Below are positions 8,023 to 16,560 of a DNA stretch of 64,000 bases, piece after piece. The notes beneath the pieces are model-generated. The model had not been told where the DNA came from and searched no databases. It saw only the letters and a program-made list of their open reading frames with translations. The position numbers were made by a program, and so were the translations under genes. The DNA is taken from NCBI GenBank assembly GCA_016707425.1, contig JADJHU010000001.1, positions 186,001 through 250,000 on the forward strand. Direction: 5' to 3'. The first letter of the stretch is position 1; each line of letters opens with the position of its first letter. The stretch comes from Gammaproteobacteria bacterium (lineage in GTDB: Bacteria; Pseudomonadota; Gammaproteobacteria; Steroidobacterales; Steroidobacteraceae).

Positions 8023-9071
8023 TTATCCGGAGTGAGGCTCCAGGAGAATTGCCGGGTGATCGCTGGCCAGATCCGTGGCCGTCGCACGGACAAAGGCGAC
8101 GAAGGAGTCAGGGTCCGTCGCCTTGAAGGTACCGCTGATCCGGCGCTCGGCGAGCCGCGGATCGAGAAGCTGAATCTGCGCGATGTTGTACAGATTGAAG
8201 CGGCGGACGACCTCTCTCACCGTCTCGTCGTCGAATTCGAGCACACCCCGCGCCCACGCCGCCTCAGCCGTACCGTTCACCTGCCGCACCGGATCCGGTG
8301 GCGCCCGATCGGAGACCATTACCTGCTCATTCGCAGTCACGAGAATCCGGAGCGGTCGGGCAGGCGCGCGTGGATGATCGCCGCCCGATTTCCCATCTCC
8401 GCGAGCCACGACGACCCGACCCTTGACGACGGTCACTCGCACTGCGTCCTCGGTGCGATCGACATCGAACGACGTCCCGAGCGCACGCGCAGTCGCCGTC
8501 CCGGCATCCACGACAAACGGACGTCGGGGATCGGGCCTGACGTCGAAGAGCGCGTGGCCTTTGTAGAGCTCCACGGACCGCCGGTCGCCACGGAACCGGA
8601 CGCGGAGTTCCGTAAGGGGGGCGATGTTCACGACGCTGCCGTCTGCCAGCGTCATCTCCCGCCGCTCCGCAAGCTGCGTCCGTACGATCGTTCCCGGGTC
8701 CTCGAAGCGAGCCACCCGCCGGCCGCCAGAACGCCAAGGACCAGTCCGGCGGCGATGGCGCGCGACGCCGTCAGGAATCGCGCTCGCGGCGGCGGCGGGC
8801 GCAGCCGCTCGCTCATGAGGCGCACGACGTTTTCCCCCGCGGGTTTGTCCGCGGGCATCCCGGCCCATCCCCTGAAGTTTTCCAGGTCGCGGTCCATCTG
8901 GCTCACGCACAGCATCTCGGCAATGTGCACCGGGGACTCGCGCAGCCAGTCCACAAGCTCACGGCGCTCCGTGAGCGACAGCCGGCCGCGACGCAGCGCG
9001 AGCAGCCACGTCGCCGCCTCCTCGGTGACCAGACGGCGACGCTCGCCTGCCGTCGGCGTCTCGTCGATCAT
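8023..9071 (-). CDS. FecR-family anti-sigma regulator, interrupted by a frame change
   Basis: The N-terminal part (9071 to about 8710) has the DUF4880-like head (TEEAATWLLALRRGRLSLTE, REELVDWL-type helices) and a membrane helix (AIAAGLVLGVLAAGGWLAS). The periplasmic FecR domain (REMTLADGSVVNIAPLTELR, KGHALFDVRPDPRRPFVVDA, ALGTSFDV) and C-terminal STN-like tail continue in another frame from about 8715 down to TAA at 8023. A one-base change near 8710 joins them into about 349 residues, the normal FecR length. Its ATG overlaps the sigma stop (ATGA), and the receptor starts 22 bases after its end. This is the classic sigma-FecR-receptor surface-signalling operon. The break may be a sequencing error; if real, the anti-sigma factor is inactivated. 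Confidence 0.85.
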
Positions 9072-9586
9072 CGGTCTTCCATCCGGATCGCCGCGCGCAG
9101 GTCCGCATACGCCCAGATCAGATCCCGCTTCACCATCCGGCGCGTGATGTTCAGCCGCTGCGCAATGGCCTCGTGGGTCAGGTTCTCCTCGTAATGCATG
9201 CGCAGAATGGTTCGGGCGCGCGGGGGAAGCGCCGCGACTGCCGTCCGGATCCCGGACTGCTCCTCGTCACGTACGCACTCCTCCTCAGGGTTGCGGTCAT
9301 CGGTGAGCTGCGCCAGCCACTCTGCCGCGTGGGGTTGGCGCGAGCTCGCGCGGACAGAGCGCTCCGCCAGCACATTGGCCGCAATCCTGAACAGGTAGGC
9401 CTGGGGATGGGTCACGAGTTCGGTCCGCTCGAAGCGCAGCAAACGCAGAAAGACCTCCTGCGCGATGTCGTCCGCGTCCGCAAGCGGCACCCGTCCGCGC
9501 ACACTGAGGTGCCGCCGCATGGGCGCGAGCCACGTGCGGAACCAGTGGGTCAGCTGCTGTCTGGTAATGTCGTTCCCGGACATCAT
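9068..9586 (-). CDS. ECF RNA polymerase sigma factor, FecI-like
   Basis: 172 residues from ATG 9586 (MMSGNDITRQQLTHWFR); ATG 9634 is an alternative that has a G-rich ribosome site and a TACAAT box directly upstream. Sigma region 2 contains DIAQEVFLRLLRFE and THPQAYLFRIAANVLAE. Region 4 contains LPPRARTILRMHYEENLTHE and a helix-turn-helix, AIAQRLNITRRMVKRDLIWA. It should direct transcription of the downstream receptor operon when ligand binding by the receptor releases FecR. The stop overlaps the FecR start by four bases. Confidence 0.92.
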   Translation of the reverse strand: MMSGNDITRQQLTHWFRTWLAPMRRHLSVRGRVPLADADDIAQEVFLRLLRFERTELVTHPQAYLFRIAANVLAERSVRASSRQPHAAEWLAQLTDDRNPEEECVRDEEQSGIRTAVAALPPRARTILRMHYEENLTHEAIAQRLNITRRMVKRDLIWAYADLRAAIRMEDR

Positions 9587-9848
9587 CTCGGGTGATCGCC
9601 AGTCCGACGCATAGGACCGGGCGATGCGCCTCATTGGCCCCCCGATTGTACCGATCCTGCCCGCCCGGACCGCCGGTCGATGCCGAGCATGGCAGGCTCC
9701 TCCCCCCGGACGGCACGTCCTGACGTCGACACGGTAACCGAAGCTCCCGTGCGCCGGCAGGCTTTGCGTACAATCGCATCTTCCCGCCGACAGCCCGGAA
9801 CTTTCCGGCGCCGGCAGCATCTAGCGTTTGCGGACTCGCCAGGAACCC

Positions 9849-10559
9849 ATGATCCGGACAGAAGGACTGACCAAGCGCTACGACAGGCTCACGGCCGTCG
9901 ATGGCGTCAGCTTCGAGGTGCGCCCCGGCGAGGTGCTGGGCTTCCTCGGGCCCAATGGCGCCGGCAAGACCACCACCATGCGCATGATCGCTGGCTTCAT
10001 CACGCCGACGTCCGGTCGGGCCAGCATCTGCGGCCATGACGTCGAGCGCGCCGCGCTCGAGGCGCGGCGATGCCTGGGCTACCTTCCCGAAGGTGCGCCG
10101 CTCTACGGCGAGATGCCCGTACGCGGTTTCCTCGAGTTCATCGCCGACCTGCGCGGCCTCACCGGCAGCGGACGTCGCACACGGCTCGATTACGCCATTG
10201 CGCGACTCCAGCTCGAGAGCGTCCTCGGGCAGAGCATCGAGACGCTCTCGAAGGGGTTCCGCCGGCGTGTCGGCCTTGCACAGGCGATCGTGCACGATCC
10301 GCGGGTGCTGATCCTGGATGAGCCCACCGACGGGCTCGACCCGAACCAGAAGCACGAAGTCCGCTCGCTCATCCGCGAGATGAGCCGGGAAAAGATCATC
10401 GTGATCTCGACGCACATCCTCGAAGAGGTCGACGCAGTCTGCACGCGTGCCATCATCATCGCGCGCGGGAAAATCGTCGCGGACGATGCGCCCGGCAAGC
10501 TCGCAACACGCGCGCCGAGCGGTCGTCTCGAGGACGTCTTCCGCGCGATCACCGTCTGA
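9849..10559 (+). CDS. ABC transporter ATP-binding protein, GldA-like
   Basis: 236 residues from ATG 9849. Walker A is GPNGAGKTTT, the signature is LSKGFRRRVGLAQA, Walker B is VLILDEPTDGLDP, and the H-loop is VISTHILEEV. It powers the export-type system formed with the next three genes (GldF-like permease, GldG, DUF4340), a set found widely in Bacteroidetes gliding loci and in many gammaproteobacteria that do not glide. The substrate is unknown; polysaccharide or cell-surface roles have been proposed for relatives. It is the first gene of the operon, divergent from the sigma factor. A TACAAT box at 9769-9774 lies about 75 bases upstream. Confidence 0.9.
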   Translation: MIRTEGLTKRYDRLTAVDGVSFEVRPGEVLGFLGPNGAGKTTTMRMIAGFITPTSGRASICGHDVERAALEARRCLGYLPEGAPLYGEMPVRGFLEFIADLRGLTGSGRRTRLDYAIARLQLESVLGQSIETLSKGFRRRVGLAQAIVHDPRVLILDEPTDGLDPNQKHEVRSLIREMSREKIIVISTHILEEVDAVCTRAIIIARGKIVADDAPGKLATRAPSGRLEDVFRAITV

Positions 10560-10582
10560 ACAGGCCTCCGGGGAGCACCATC

Positions 10583-11316
10583 TTGCGCAACGCCGGCATC
10601 ATCATGCGTCGCGAGCTCGCGAGCTATTTCGCCACGCCGCTCGCGTATGTGTTCATCCTGATCTTCCTCGTGCTCGCGGCCGCCTTCACCTTCTATCTCG
10701 GCGGTTTCTACGAGCGCGGTCAGGCCGATCTCGCGCCCTTTTTCGGCTTCCACCCCTGGCTGTATCTCTTCCTGATTCCGGCGCTGTCGATGCGCCTGTG
10801 GGCCGAGGAACGCCGCTCGGGCAGCATCGAGCTGCTGATGACCCAGCCGATCACGCTCTGGCAGGCCGTGCTCGGCAAGTTCCGCAGCCGCCTGGGTCTT
10901 CGCGGGCTGGCGCTCGCGCTCACCTTCCCCTCTGGCTCACCGTCAACTACCTGGGCGATCCGGACAACGGTGCGATCCTCGCCGCCTATGTCGGCAGCTT
11001 CCTGCTCGCCGGCGGCTTCCTCGCGATCGGCACGTGCATGTCGGCGCTGACGAAGAATGCCACCGTGGCCTTCATCCTGGCCGTCGTCGGCTGCTTCATA
11101 TTCCTGCTCGCCGGTTACCCACTGGTCCTCGACGTGTTCCGCGCCTGGGTGCCCCAGGGACTCGTCGATGCGATCGCTTCGCTCTCCCTGCTGACGCACT
11201 TCGAGGCGATCTCGAAGGGCGTGATCGATCTGCGCGACCTGCTGTACTTCGCCATGCTGATCGGGCTGTTCCTGCTCGATACGGTCATCGTGCTCGACGT
11301 GCGCAAGAGTGAGTGA
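10583..11316 (+). CDS. ABC-2 type permease, GldF-like, with frame breaks
   Basis: It begins in one frame (ATG/TTG region at 10583: MRNAGIIMRRELASYF, first membrane helix YVFILIFLVLAAAFTFYL). After about 10930 it continues in another frame (LWLTVNYLGDPDNGAILAAY) to the stop at 11316. Reading AAAWVFAG from a third frame near 10885-10905 and LALALTF from the first restores a normal ABC-2 permease, so about three single-base losses fall within 60 bases. Six membrane helices can be traced. The corrected protein is about 244 residues, normal for GldF. The cluster of breaks near C and G runs favours sequence errors over gene loss. It lies 23 bases after the ATPase. Confidence 0.8.
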
Positions 11317-11329
11317 GGGGCCTCGCCAC

Positions 11330-13239
11330 ATGAACAGACGTCTCACGCTCGGCGCCGGCGCCCTCCTTGCCCTGGCCATCCTGTTCGTCGGCCTGACGGT
11401 GCTCGCCGGACAGCTGCTGCGCGGCGCGCGGCTCGACCTCACCCAGAACCGCCTCTACACGCTCGCGCCGGGCACCGTGCGCATCGTGACGGGCCTGAAG
11501 GAGCCCGTGAACCTCTACTTCTTCTTCAGTACCGGCAACGCGGATCGCCTGCCGGCCCTCAAGACCTACGGACTGCGGGTGCGCGAATTCCTCGAAGAAC
11601 TCGCGGCACGCTCCGGAGGCAAGCTGCACCTGAAGGTGATCGATCCGCAGGCCTTCTCCGAGGACGAGGATCGCGCGGCCGAGCTCGGCGTGCCGGGTAC
11701 GCCGCTCGGTCAGGGCGGCGGGCAGTTGTACTTCGGGCTCGCCGGCACGAACGCCACGGACGGACATGCCGCCATCCCCTTCTTCGATCCGACCCGCGAG
11801 GAGTTCCTCGAATACGACGTCGCCCGGCTCGTCTACCAGCTCGCCAACCCGAAGAAGCCCGTGATCGGCTGGCTCTCGAGCCTGCCGATGAGCGCCGGGT
11901 TCGATCCGGCCTCGGGCCAGATGCGCGAACCGTGGGCCATCCTCTCGCAGGCCGAGCAGCTCTTCACCGTGCGCAACCTCGGGCCCGACATCACGAAGAT
12001 CGACGACGACGTCGCCGTGCTCGTCCTCGTGCACCCGAAGGCCCTGGCGCCGGCCGCACAGTTCGCGATCGACCAGTACGCGCTGCGTGGCGGGCGGCTC
12101 CTGGTGTTCGTCGATCCACTCGCCGAGCAGGACAGTGCTGGCGCCGATCCCGCGAATCCCCTGGCAGCGATGGCGGCGAACCACTCCTCGGAGCTCGGCG
12201 CGCTGCTCACGGCCTGGGGTGTCGAATTCGATCCGGGGAAGGTGATCGGTGATCTCGGGCACGCGCTGACGGTGAGCATGCGCGCCGGGGCGGCCCCCGT
12301 GCGCCACCTCGGCATCCTGGGACTCGATGCCTCGGCCCTCAACCGCAGCGACGTCGTCACCTCCGGGCTCTCGAGCGTGAACCTCGCCACCGCCGGCGAG
12401 CTGCGGCCGGCCAGGGGTGCGCACACGAAGTTCGAGCCGCTCCTCGAATCGAGCACGGAGGCCGCGCCGATTCCCGTCGCGCGCTTCCAGATGCTCATGG
12501 ACCCGGCCACCCTGCGCGACGGCTTCCGGCCGGACGGGCAGCGGCACGTCTTCGCGGCCCGCATCACGGGCAAGGTCGAGAGTGCCTTCCCGAACGGTCC
12601 CCTGCGGGTGTCGCAGCCGGAAAGAACGTTCTCAAGGCGTCGGTCAAGCCCCTGAACCTGATTGTTTTTGCCGACACCGATCTCCTGGCCGATTACCTCT
12701 GGGTGCGCCAGCAGAATTTCTTCGGCCAGCGCGTCGCCCAGGCCTGGGCCGGCAACGGCGATCTCGTCCTGAACGCGCTCGACAATCTCGCGGGCAGCGG
12801 CGATCTGATCAGCGTGCGCGGACGCGCGAGCTTCTCGCGACCCTTCGAGCGCGTGGAGGCGCTGCGCCGCGTTGCCGAGGATCGCTTCCGCGCCAAGGAG
12901 CAGGAGCTCGAGTCACAGCTGCGCACGACCGAGGAGAAGCTCACACAGCTGCAGTCCGCGCGCAACGAGGACTCGGCGCTGATCCTGACGCCGGAGCAGA
13001 CCCAGGCCATCGAGCGCTTCCAGCAGGAGAAGCTGCGCATCCGCAAGGAGCTGCGCGAGGTGCGACACGACCTCGACCAGGACATCACGACCCTCGGCAA
13101 CCGCCTGAAGCTCGTGAATATCGCAATTGCGCCTGCCGCATTCGCGCTGATCGCGCTGCTCATCGCCGCGTGGCGGGCCCGCCGCCGGCGTCTCGCCGCA
13201 GCGGCCGCGCCGCGCAAGACCACGGGGAGCACCCCATGA
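11330..13239 (+). CDS. GldG-family ABC accessory protein (frame break near 12618)
   Basis: From ATG 11330 there is an N-terminal membrane helix (ALLALAILFVGLTVLAGQLL), then the GldG/IFT52-like domain (RLDLTQNRLYTLAPGT, VNLYFFFSTGN, GGRLLVFVDPLAEQD) up to about residue 430. There the frame changes; the next frame gives NVLKASVKPLNLIVFADTD, a coiled coil of about 80 residues (FRAKEQELESQLRTTEEKL) and a C-terminal membrane helix (IAPAAFALIALLIAAW). The corrected product of about 636 residues matches the usual GldG length and topology. It sits in the periplasm, tethered at both ends, working with the ABC permease. Its stop overlaps the DUF4340 start (ATGA). Confidence 0.85.
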
Positions 13240-14282
13240 GTCCCCGGCGTGTGGGACTGCTCGTCCTCGCAGCCATCGCGATCACCGTACTGGCGCTCTG
13301 GCCCGGCCGCAAACCCTCCGAGACAGGCGGCGCGCTCGCGGGCACGAAGGTCTTCCCGGACGCGCGCGCGCAGATCAACGAAATCACCGAGCTGCGGCTC
13401 GCCCGGGGTGACGGCACGAAGACGACACTGCGCCGCCGCCCGCACGGCTGGGAGGTTGCCGAGCGCGGTTACCCCGCGGACAGCGGCAAGGTGCGCAGGC
13501 TCCTGCTCGACCTCACCGGTCTGGAAGTGCTCGAAGAAAAGACCCACGATCCGGCGAGCTATGCGCTTCTCGGCGTCGAGGACGTCGCAGGTCCGCAGGC
13601 CTCAGGCGTGCGCGTCGAGTTCGTTTCCCCGCAGGCGACGCGGGTACTCATCATCGGCAAGCCCTCGGGCAGCCGCGCATCCTTCGTGCGGGTCGGCGGC
13701 CAGCCGGCGAGCCTGCTCGCACGACCGCAGCTCATGGTCGAAGCCAGCCCGCGCCGCTGGCTCGACACCACGCTCATCGACGTCGATGCCGCACGCGTGC
13801 AACGCGTCGAGGTCACGCCCGCCTCCGGCCCGGCCTATGTCGCCATCCGCGAGCACCCGGGCATCGCCGACCTCGGGATCGAATCACTGCCGAAGGGCCG
13901 TGCGCTCTCGGGACCGGGTGCCGCCACGGCGCTCGCTTCCGGATTCCACGGTCTCACCCTGGATGACGTGCGGCCTGCCGATCCCGCGACTGCGCCCGGA
14001 CCGCTGCACGCCAGGGTCTCCACCTTCGATGGGCTCGTCCTCGAGTTCACGGGTCGCAGGGATGGCACGCACGGGCTCGTCACGATCATTGCACGCTATG
14101 ACGACGCGCTCGCCAGGCGCTTCGCGGACCCGGTGAAAGCAGCGTCACCGCACACCGCGCCCGACGTCGGGAAGGAAGCCGCCACCATCGCCGCGCGTAC
14201 ACGGGGCTGGCAGTTCGAGCTCCCCGGCTGGAAGTTCGATGCGATCTTCCGGCCGCTGGAAGAGATGCTGAAGCCGCGCTGA
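13236..14282 (+). CDS. DUF4340 domain protein of the Gld-type ABC operon
   Basis: 348 residues starting with an N-terminal anchor helix (VGLLVLAAIAITVLALW) followed by a periplasmic region. It has repeated beta-rich units typical of DUF4340: ITELRLARGDGTKTTLRRRP, GWEVAERGYPADSGKVRRLL, and WLDTTLIDVDAARVQRVEVT. It is the last gene of the ATPase-permease-GldG-DUF4340 operon and starts within the GldG stop. Its molecular role is not established; by position it should be a periplasmic component of the transporter. It converges on lptG with only three bases between stops. Confidence 0.85.
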   Translation: MSPRRVGLLVLAAIAITVLALWPGRKPSETGGALAGTKVFPDARAQINEITELRLARGDGTKTTLRRRPHGWEVAERGYPADSGKVRRLLLDLTGLEVLEEKTHDPASYALLGVEDVAGPQASGVRVEFVSPQATRVLIIGKPSGSRASFVRVGGQPASLLARPQLMVEASPRRWLDTTLIDVDAARVQRVEVTPASGPAYVAIREHPGIADLGIESLPKGRALSGPGAATALASGFHGLTLDDVRPADPATAPGPLHARVSTFDGLVLEFTGRRDGTHGLVTIIARYDDALARRFADPVKAASPHTAPDVGKEAATIAARTRGWQFELPGWKFDAIFRPLEEMLKPR

Positions 14283-14293
14283 GGCTCAGCGCG
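14275..14293. terminator. Inverted repeat spanning two convergent stop codons
   Basis: CGCGCTGA (14275-14282) pairs with TCAGCGCG (14286-14293) around a three-base loop, and each arm contains one of the convergent stop codons. There is no U-run, so this is at best a short bidirectional hairpin that could aid termination or shield the 3' ends. Confidence 0.4.
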
Positions 14294-15356
14294 TCCGCGC
14301 GATCAGCGCGACCGCCAGCACGGCCATCAGCCCCGTCGGCAGCCAGGCCACCAGCACCGGGTCGAGATCGAAGACGAGCGCGCCGCTCTCGAGCATCTGC
14401 TGGGCAAGAAAGAACGCGATCCCGAGGAGGAGCCCGATCATCGTCCGCGCACCCGTACCCGCCGCACGCAGGGAGCCGAAGACAAAGGGCACGGCAAGCA
14501 GCACGAAGACCGCCGTGGCAAGCGTACGCGCGATGCGTGACCAGAAGGCAAAGACGTAGTTGCGCACATCGAGGCCGTTGGCCGAGAGGTGACGGATCAG
14601 ACGGTGCAGCGTGCGGCCGTTCAGGTCGGTCGGTGCGGCCATGGCGACACTGAGGAATTCGGCGCCGAGGCGCGACTGGATGCGCTTCTGCGGCAGGTGC
14701 TGCGCCAGCACGCGTCCGGGCGTGAAGCGCGATTCGGCGTAGTCGGTGAGGTCCCAGCTGCGGCCCGTGCCCCCGGAAGTGGCCGTGCTGGCGTGACCGA
14801 TGGCTTCGAGCTCGTGCGCCGCGGAGAGCTCGTAGACGAACATGCCGCCGAAGACCTGTTCGCTCGTCTGGCTGACGACGTTCACGATCAGGTTTCCGTC
14901 CCTCAGCCATGCGCCTCCGGCACCGGCGAAGCTCACGTTCGAAAACTTGGCGAAGGCCTTTTCCTGGCGCGCAGCGAGCTGCAGCGGCGTGGCCACGACC
15001 TCGCCAAGGAATGCAGCAGCGATCATCAGCAGCATGCCGGCCATCAGTGCCGAGCCCGCAATGCGCCGCACCGAGATGCCCGAGGCGCGCATGACCGTGA
15101 GCTCGCTGCCGCGCGCCAGTCCGCCGAGACCGAGCAGTGTCCCGACGAGCGTGCCGATCGGCAGGAGGCCGAAGGCCTGCTCCGGCAGGTTCAGCGCCAC
15201 GAAGCGCAGGGCACCGGCGGAACCGTAGCTGCCCACCCCGATGTCGTCCTGCTGCCCGATGAAGATGAAGAGCCCATCGAGCGTGAGGAGAACGAGCATC
15301 ACGAGCCCCACCGCGCCGAGGATGGTGCGCACGATGTAGCGATCGATGACCGTCAC
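14286..15356 (-). CDS. lptG: LPS export ABC transporter permease LptG
   Basis: Inner-membrane component of the LptB2FG complex that extracts lipopolysaccharide for transport to the outer membrane. I take the GTG at 15356, which overlaps the lptF stop (GTGA) and has GAGG seven bases upstream; ATG 15374 is the alternative. It is about 356 residues with VIDRYIVRTILGAVGLVML as first helix, then LGLGGLARGSELTVMRASGIS (the coupling-helix region). A periplasmic beta-jellyroll fills the middle, and a final helix cluster contains FAFWSRIARTLATAVFVLL and GIAFFLAQQMLESGALVF. It forms an operon with lptF. Confidence 0.93.
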   Translation of the reverse strand: MTVIDRYIVRTILGAVGLVMLVLLTLDGLFIFIGQQDDIGVGSYGSAGALRFVALNLPEQAFGLLPIGTLVGTLLGLGGLARGSELTVMRASGISVRRIAGSALMAGMLLMIAAAFLGEVVATPLQLAARQEKAFAKFSNVSFAGAGGAWLRDGNLIVNVVSQTSEQVFGGMFVYELSAAHELEAIGHASTATSGGTGRSWDLTDYAESRFTPGRVLAQHLPQKRIQSRLGAEFLSVAMAAPTDLNGRTLHRLIRHLSANGLDVRNYVFAFWSRIARTLATAVFVLLAVPFVFGSLRAAGTGARTMIGLLLGIAFFLAQQMLESGALVFDLDPVLVAWLPTGLMAVLAVALIARTR

Positions 15357-16450
15357 GGTCTGGCCTCGAGCCATCGGCGGCGCCAGCGCGCGAACCAGCC
15401 GGGTCCCGGCACGACCAGTGTCGCAAGCAGGAGCACTGCCGCATGCACCCACCAGAGGCCGAGCCACTCCGGCAGCACCCCCCGTGCAAGCCAGATCCTC
15501 CCCGCCGATGCCAGATTCGAATACACGAAATAGATCAGCACGGCGAGCCAGATGCGCGCATAGCGTCCCTGCCGCGGACGCAGCCGCGAGAGGGGCACCG
15601 CCACCAGTGTGAGCACGACCGCCATGACCGGCAGCGCGAGGCGCCAGTGCAGCTCCGCGCGGCGCGCGGGGTCGCGGCTCGCGAGAAGCTCCCCGGTCGG
15701 CAGTCCGTCGAGTCGCATGTCCCCGCCGCCGGCATCCGGCACCCGGACCGGAATCACGTTCTCCGCGAAGCGCATGATGCGGTACTCGGCACTGCCGGGC
15801 ACGCCCTCATAGCGCTCGCCGTCGTAGAGGGTCACGGTGTGAGTCATGCCATCCGCGGAAACCTCGTGGCGCGCGCGCTGGGCGAGCGCCACCTCGAGCC
15901 GCTTGCCACGCCGGCTGCGCACGAACACGCGCCGGAGCGTCCCGTCGGACGCGGTCTCCTGAGCATAGACAACGGTATCGCCCCCACCAAAGGTACGGAA
16001 GCGCCCGGGGGCGATCGGTGCGAACTGCCCGGCGTGCAGCGCCCGCTGGCGCAGGTACGCGGTGCGGGCCATGGCCCCGGGTCCGAGCTCCAGCGTGAGC
16101 CACGCCACCAGTGCGGCCACGACGAACGCGAAGCCGAGCACCGGCGCATAGACCGCCCTGGGACCGACACCGCAAGCCTGGGCTGCGGTCATCTCGTTTT
16201 CGTGATAAAGGCGCCCGAAGGCAATCACGACGGCGAGCAAGAGCCCGACGGGCATCAGCACGCTCAGATTCTGCAGCGTGCCGAGACCAATGAGCTGGAA
16301 CACGACTTCACGCGGAAACTGGTTCTCGGCCGCCCGACTGAGCACTGCCGTCGCCTGGTTGGTCAGCAGGATGACCAGGAGCGCGCCGGTCACCACGAGC
16401 CAGCTCGTCAGGACTTCCTTGAGGATGTAGCGGTGGAATATGCGCCCCAA
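15353..16450 (-). CDS. lptF: LPS export ABC transporter permease LptF
   Basis: 365 residues. The only plausible start is TTG 16450, supported by a GTGAGGA ribosome site just upstream. It is the partner of LptG in LPS export: RYILKEVLTSWLVVTGALLV is the first helix, LLAVVIAFGRLYHENEMTA leads into the coupling region, and a periplasmic domain with DGERYEGVPGSAEYRIMRF occupies the centre. C-terminal helices follow. It is divergent from pepA, the usual arrangement in gammaproteobacteria. Confidence 0.93.
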   Translation of the reverse strand: MGRIFHRYILKEVLTSWLVVTGALLVILLTNQATAVLSRAAENQFPREVVFQLIGLGTLQNLSVLMPVGLLLAVVIAFGRLYHENEMTAAQACGVGPRAVYAPVLGFAFVVAALVAWLTLELGPGAMARTAYLRQRALHAGQFAPIAPGRFRTFGGGDTVVYAQETASDGTLRRVFVRSRRGKRLEVALAQRARHEVSADGMTHTVTLYDGERYEGVPGSAEYRIMRFAENVIPVRVPDAGGGDMRLDGLPTGELLASRDPARRAELHWRLALPVMAVVLTLVAVPLSRLRPRQGRYARIWLAVLIYFVYSNLASAGRIWLARGVLPEWLGLWWVHAAVLLLATLVVPGPGWFARWRRRWLEARP

Positions 16451-16474
16451 GAGTCCTCACCACGGCACTTCGGC

Positions 16475-16480
16475 TACACT
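16475..16480 (+). promoter_or_regulatory. Possible -10 element (TACACT) upstream of pepA
   Basis: TACACT lies in the 110-base divergent lptF-pepA gap, about 80 bases before the pepA start, with no good -35 hexamer at the right distance. A similar TATACT precedes valS. Weak evidence. Confidence 0.25.
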
Positions 16481-16560
16481 TGCGTGCAAACCTCTAAAGT
16501 AATTCACGCCGCGCGCGCCGACAACGGCCCGGCGTCGGATTTTCCCGGGAGACCGAGACG

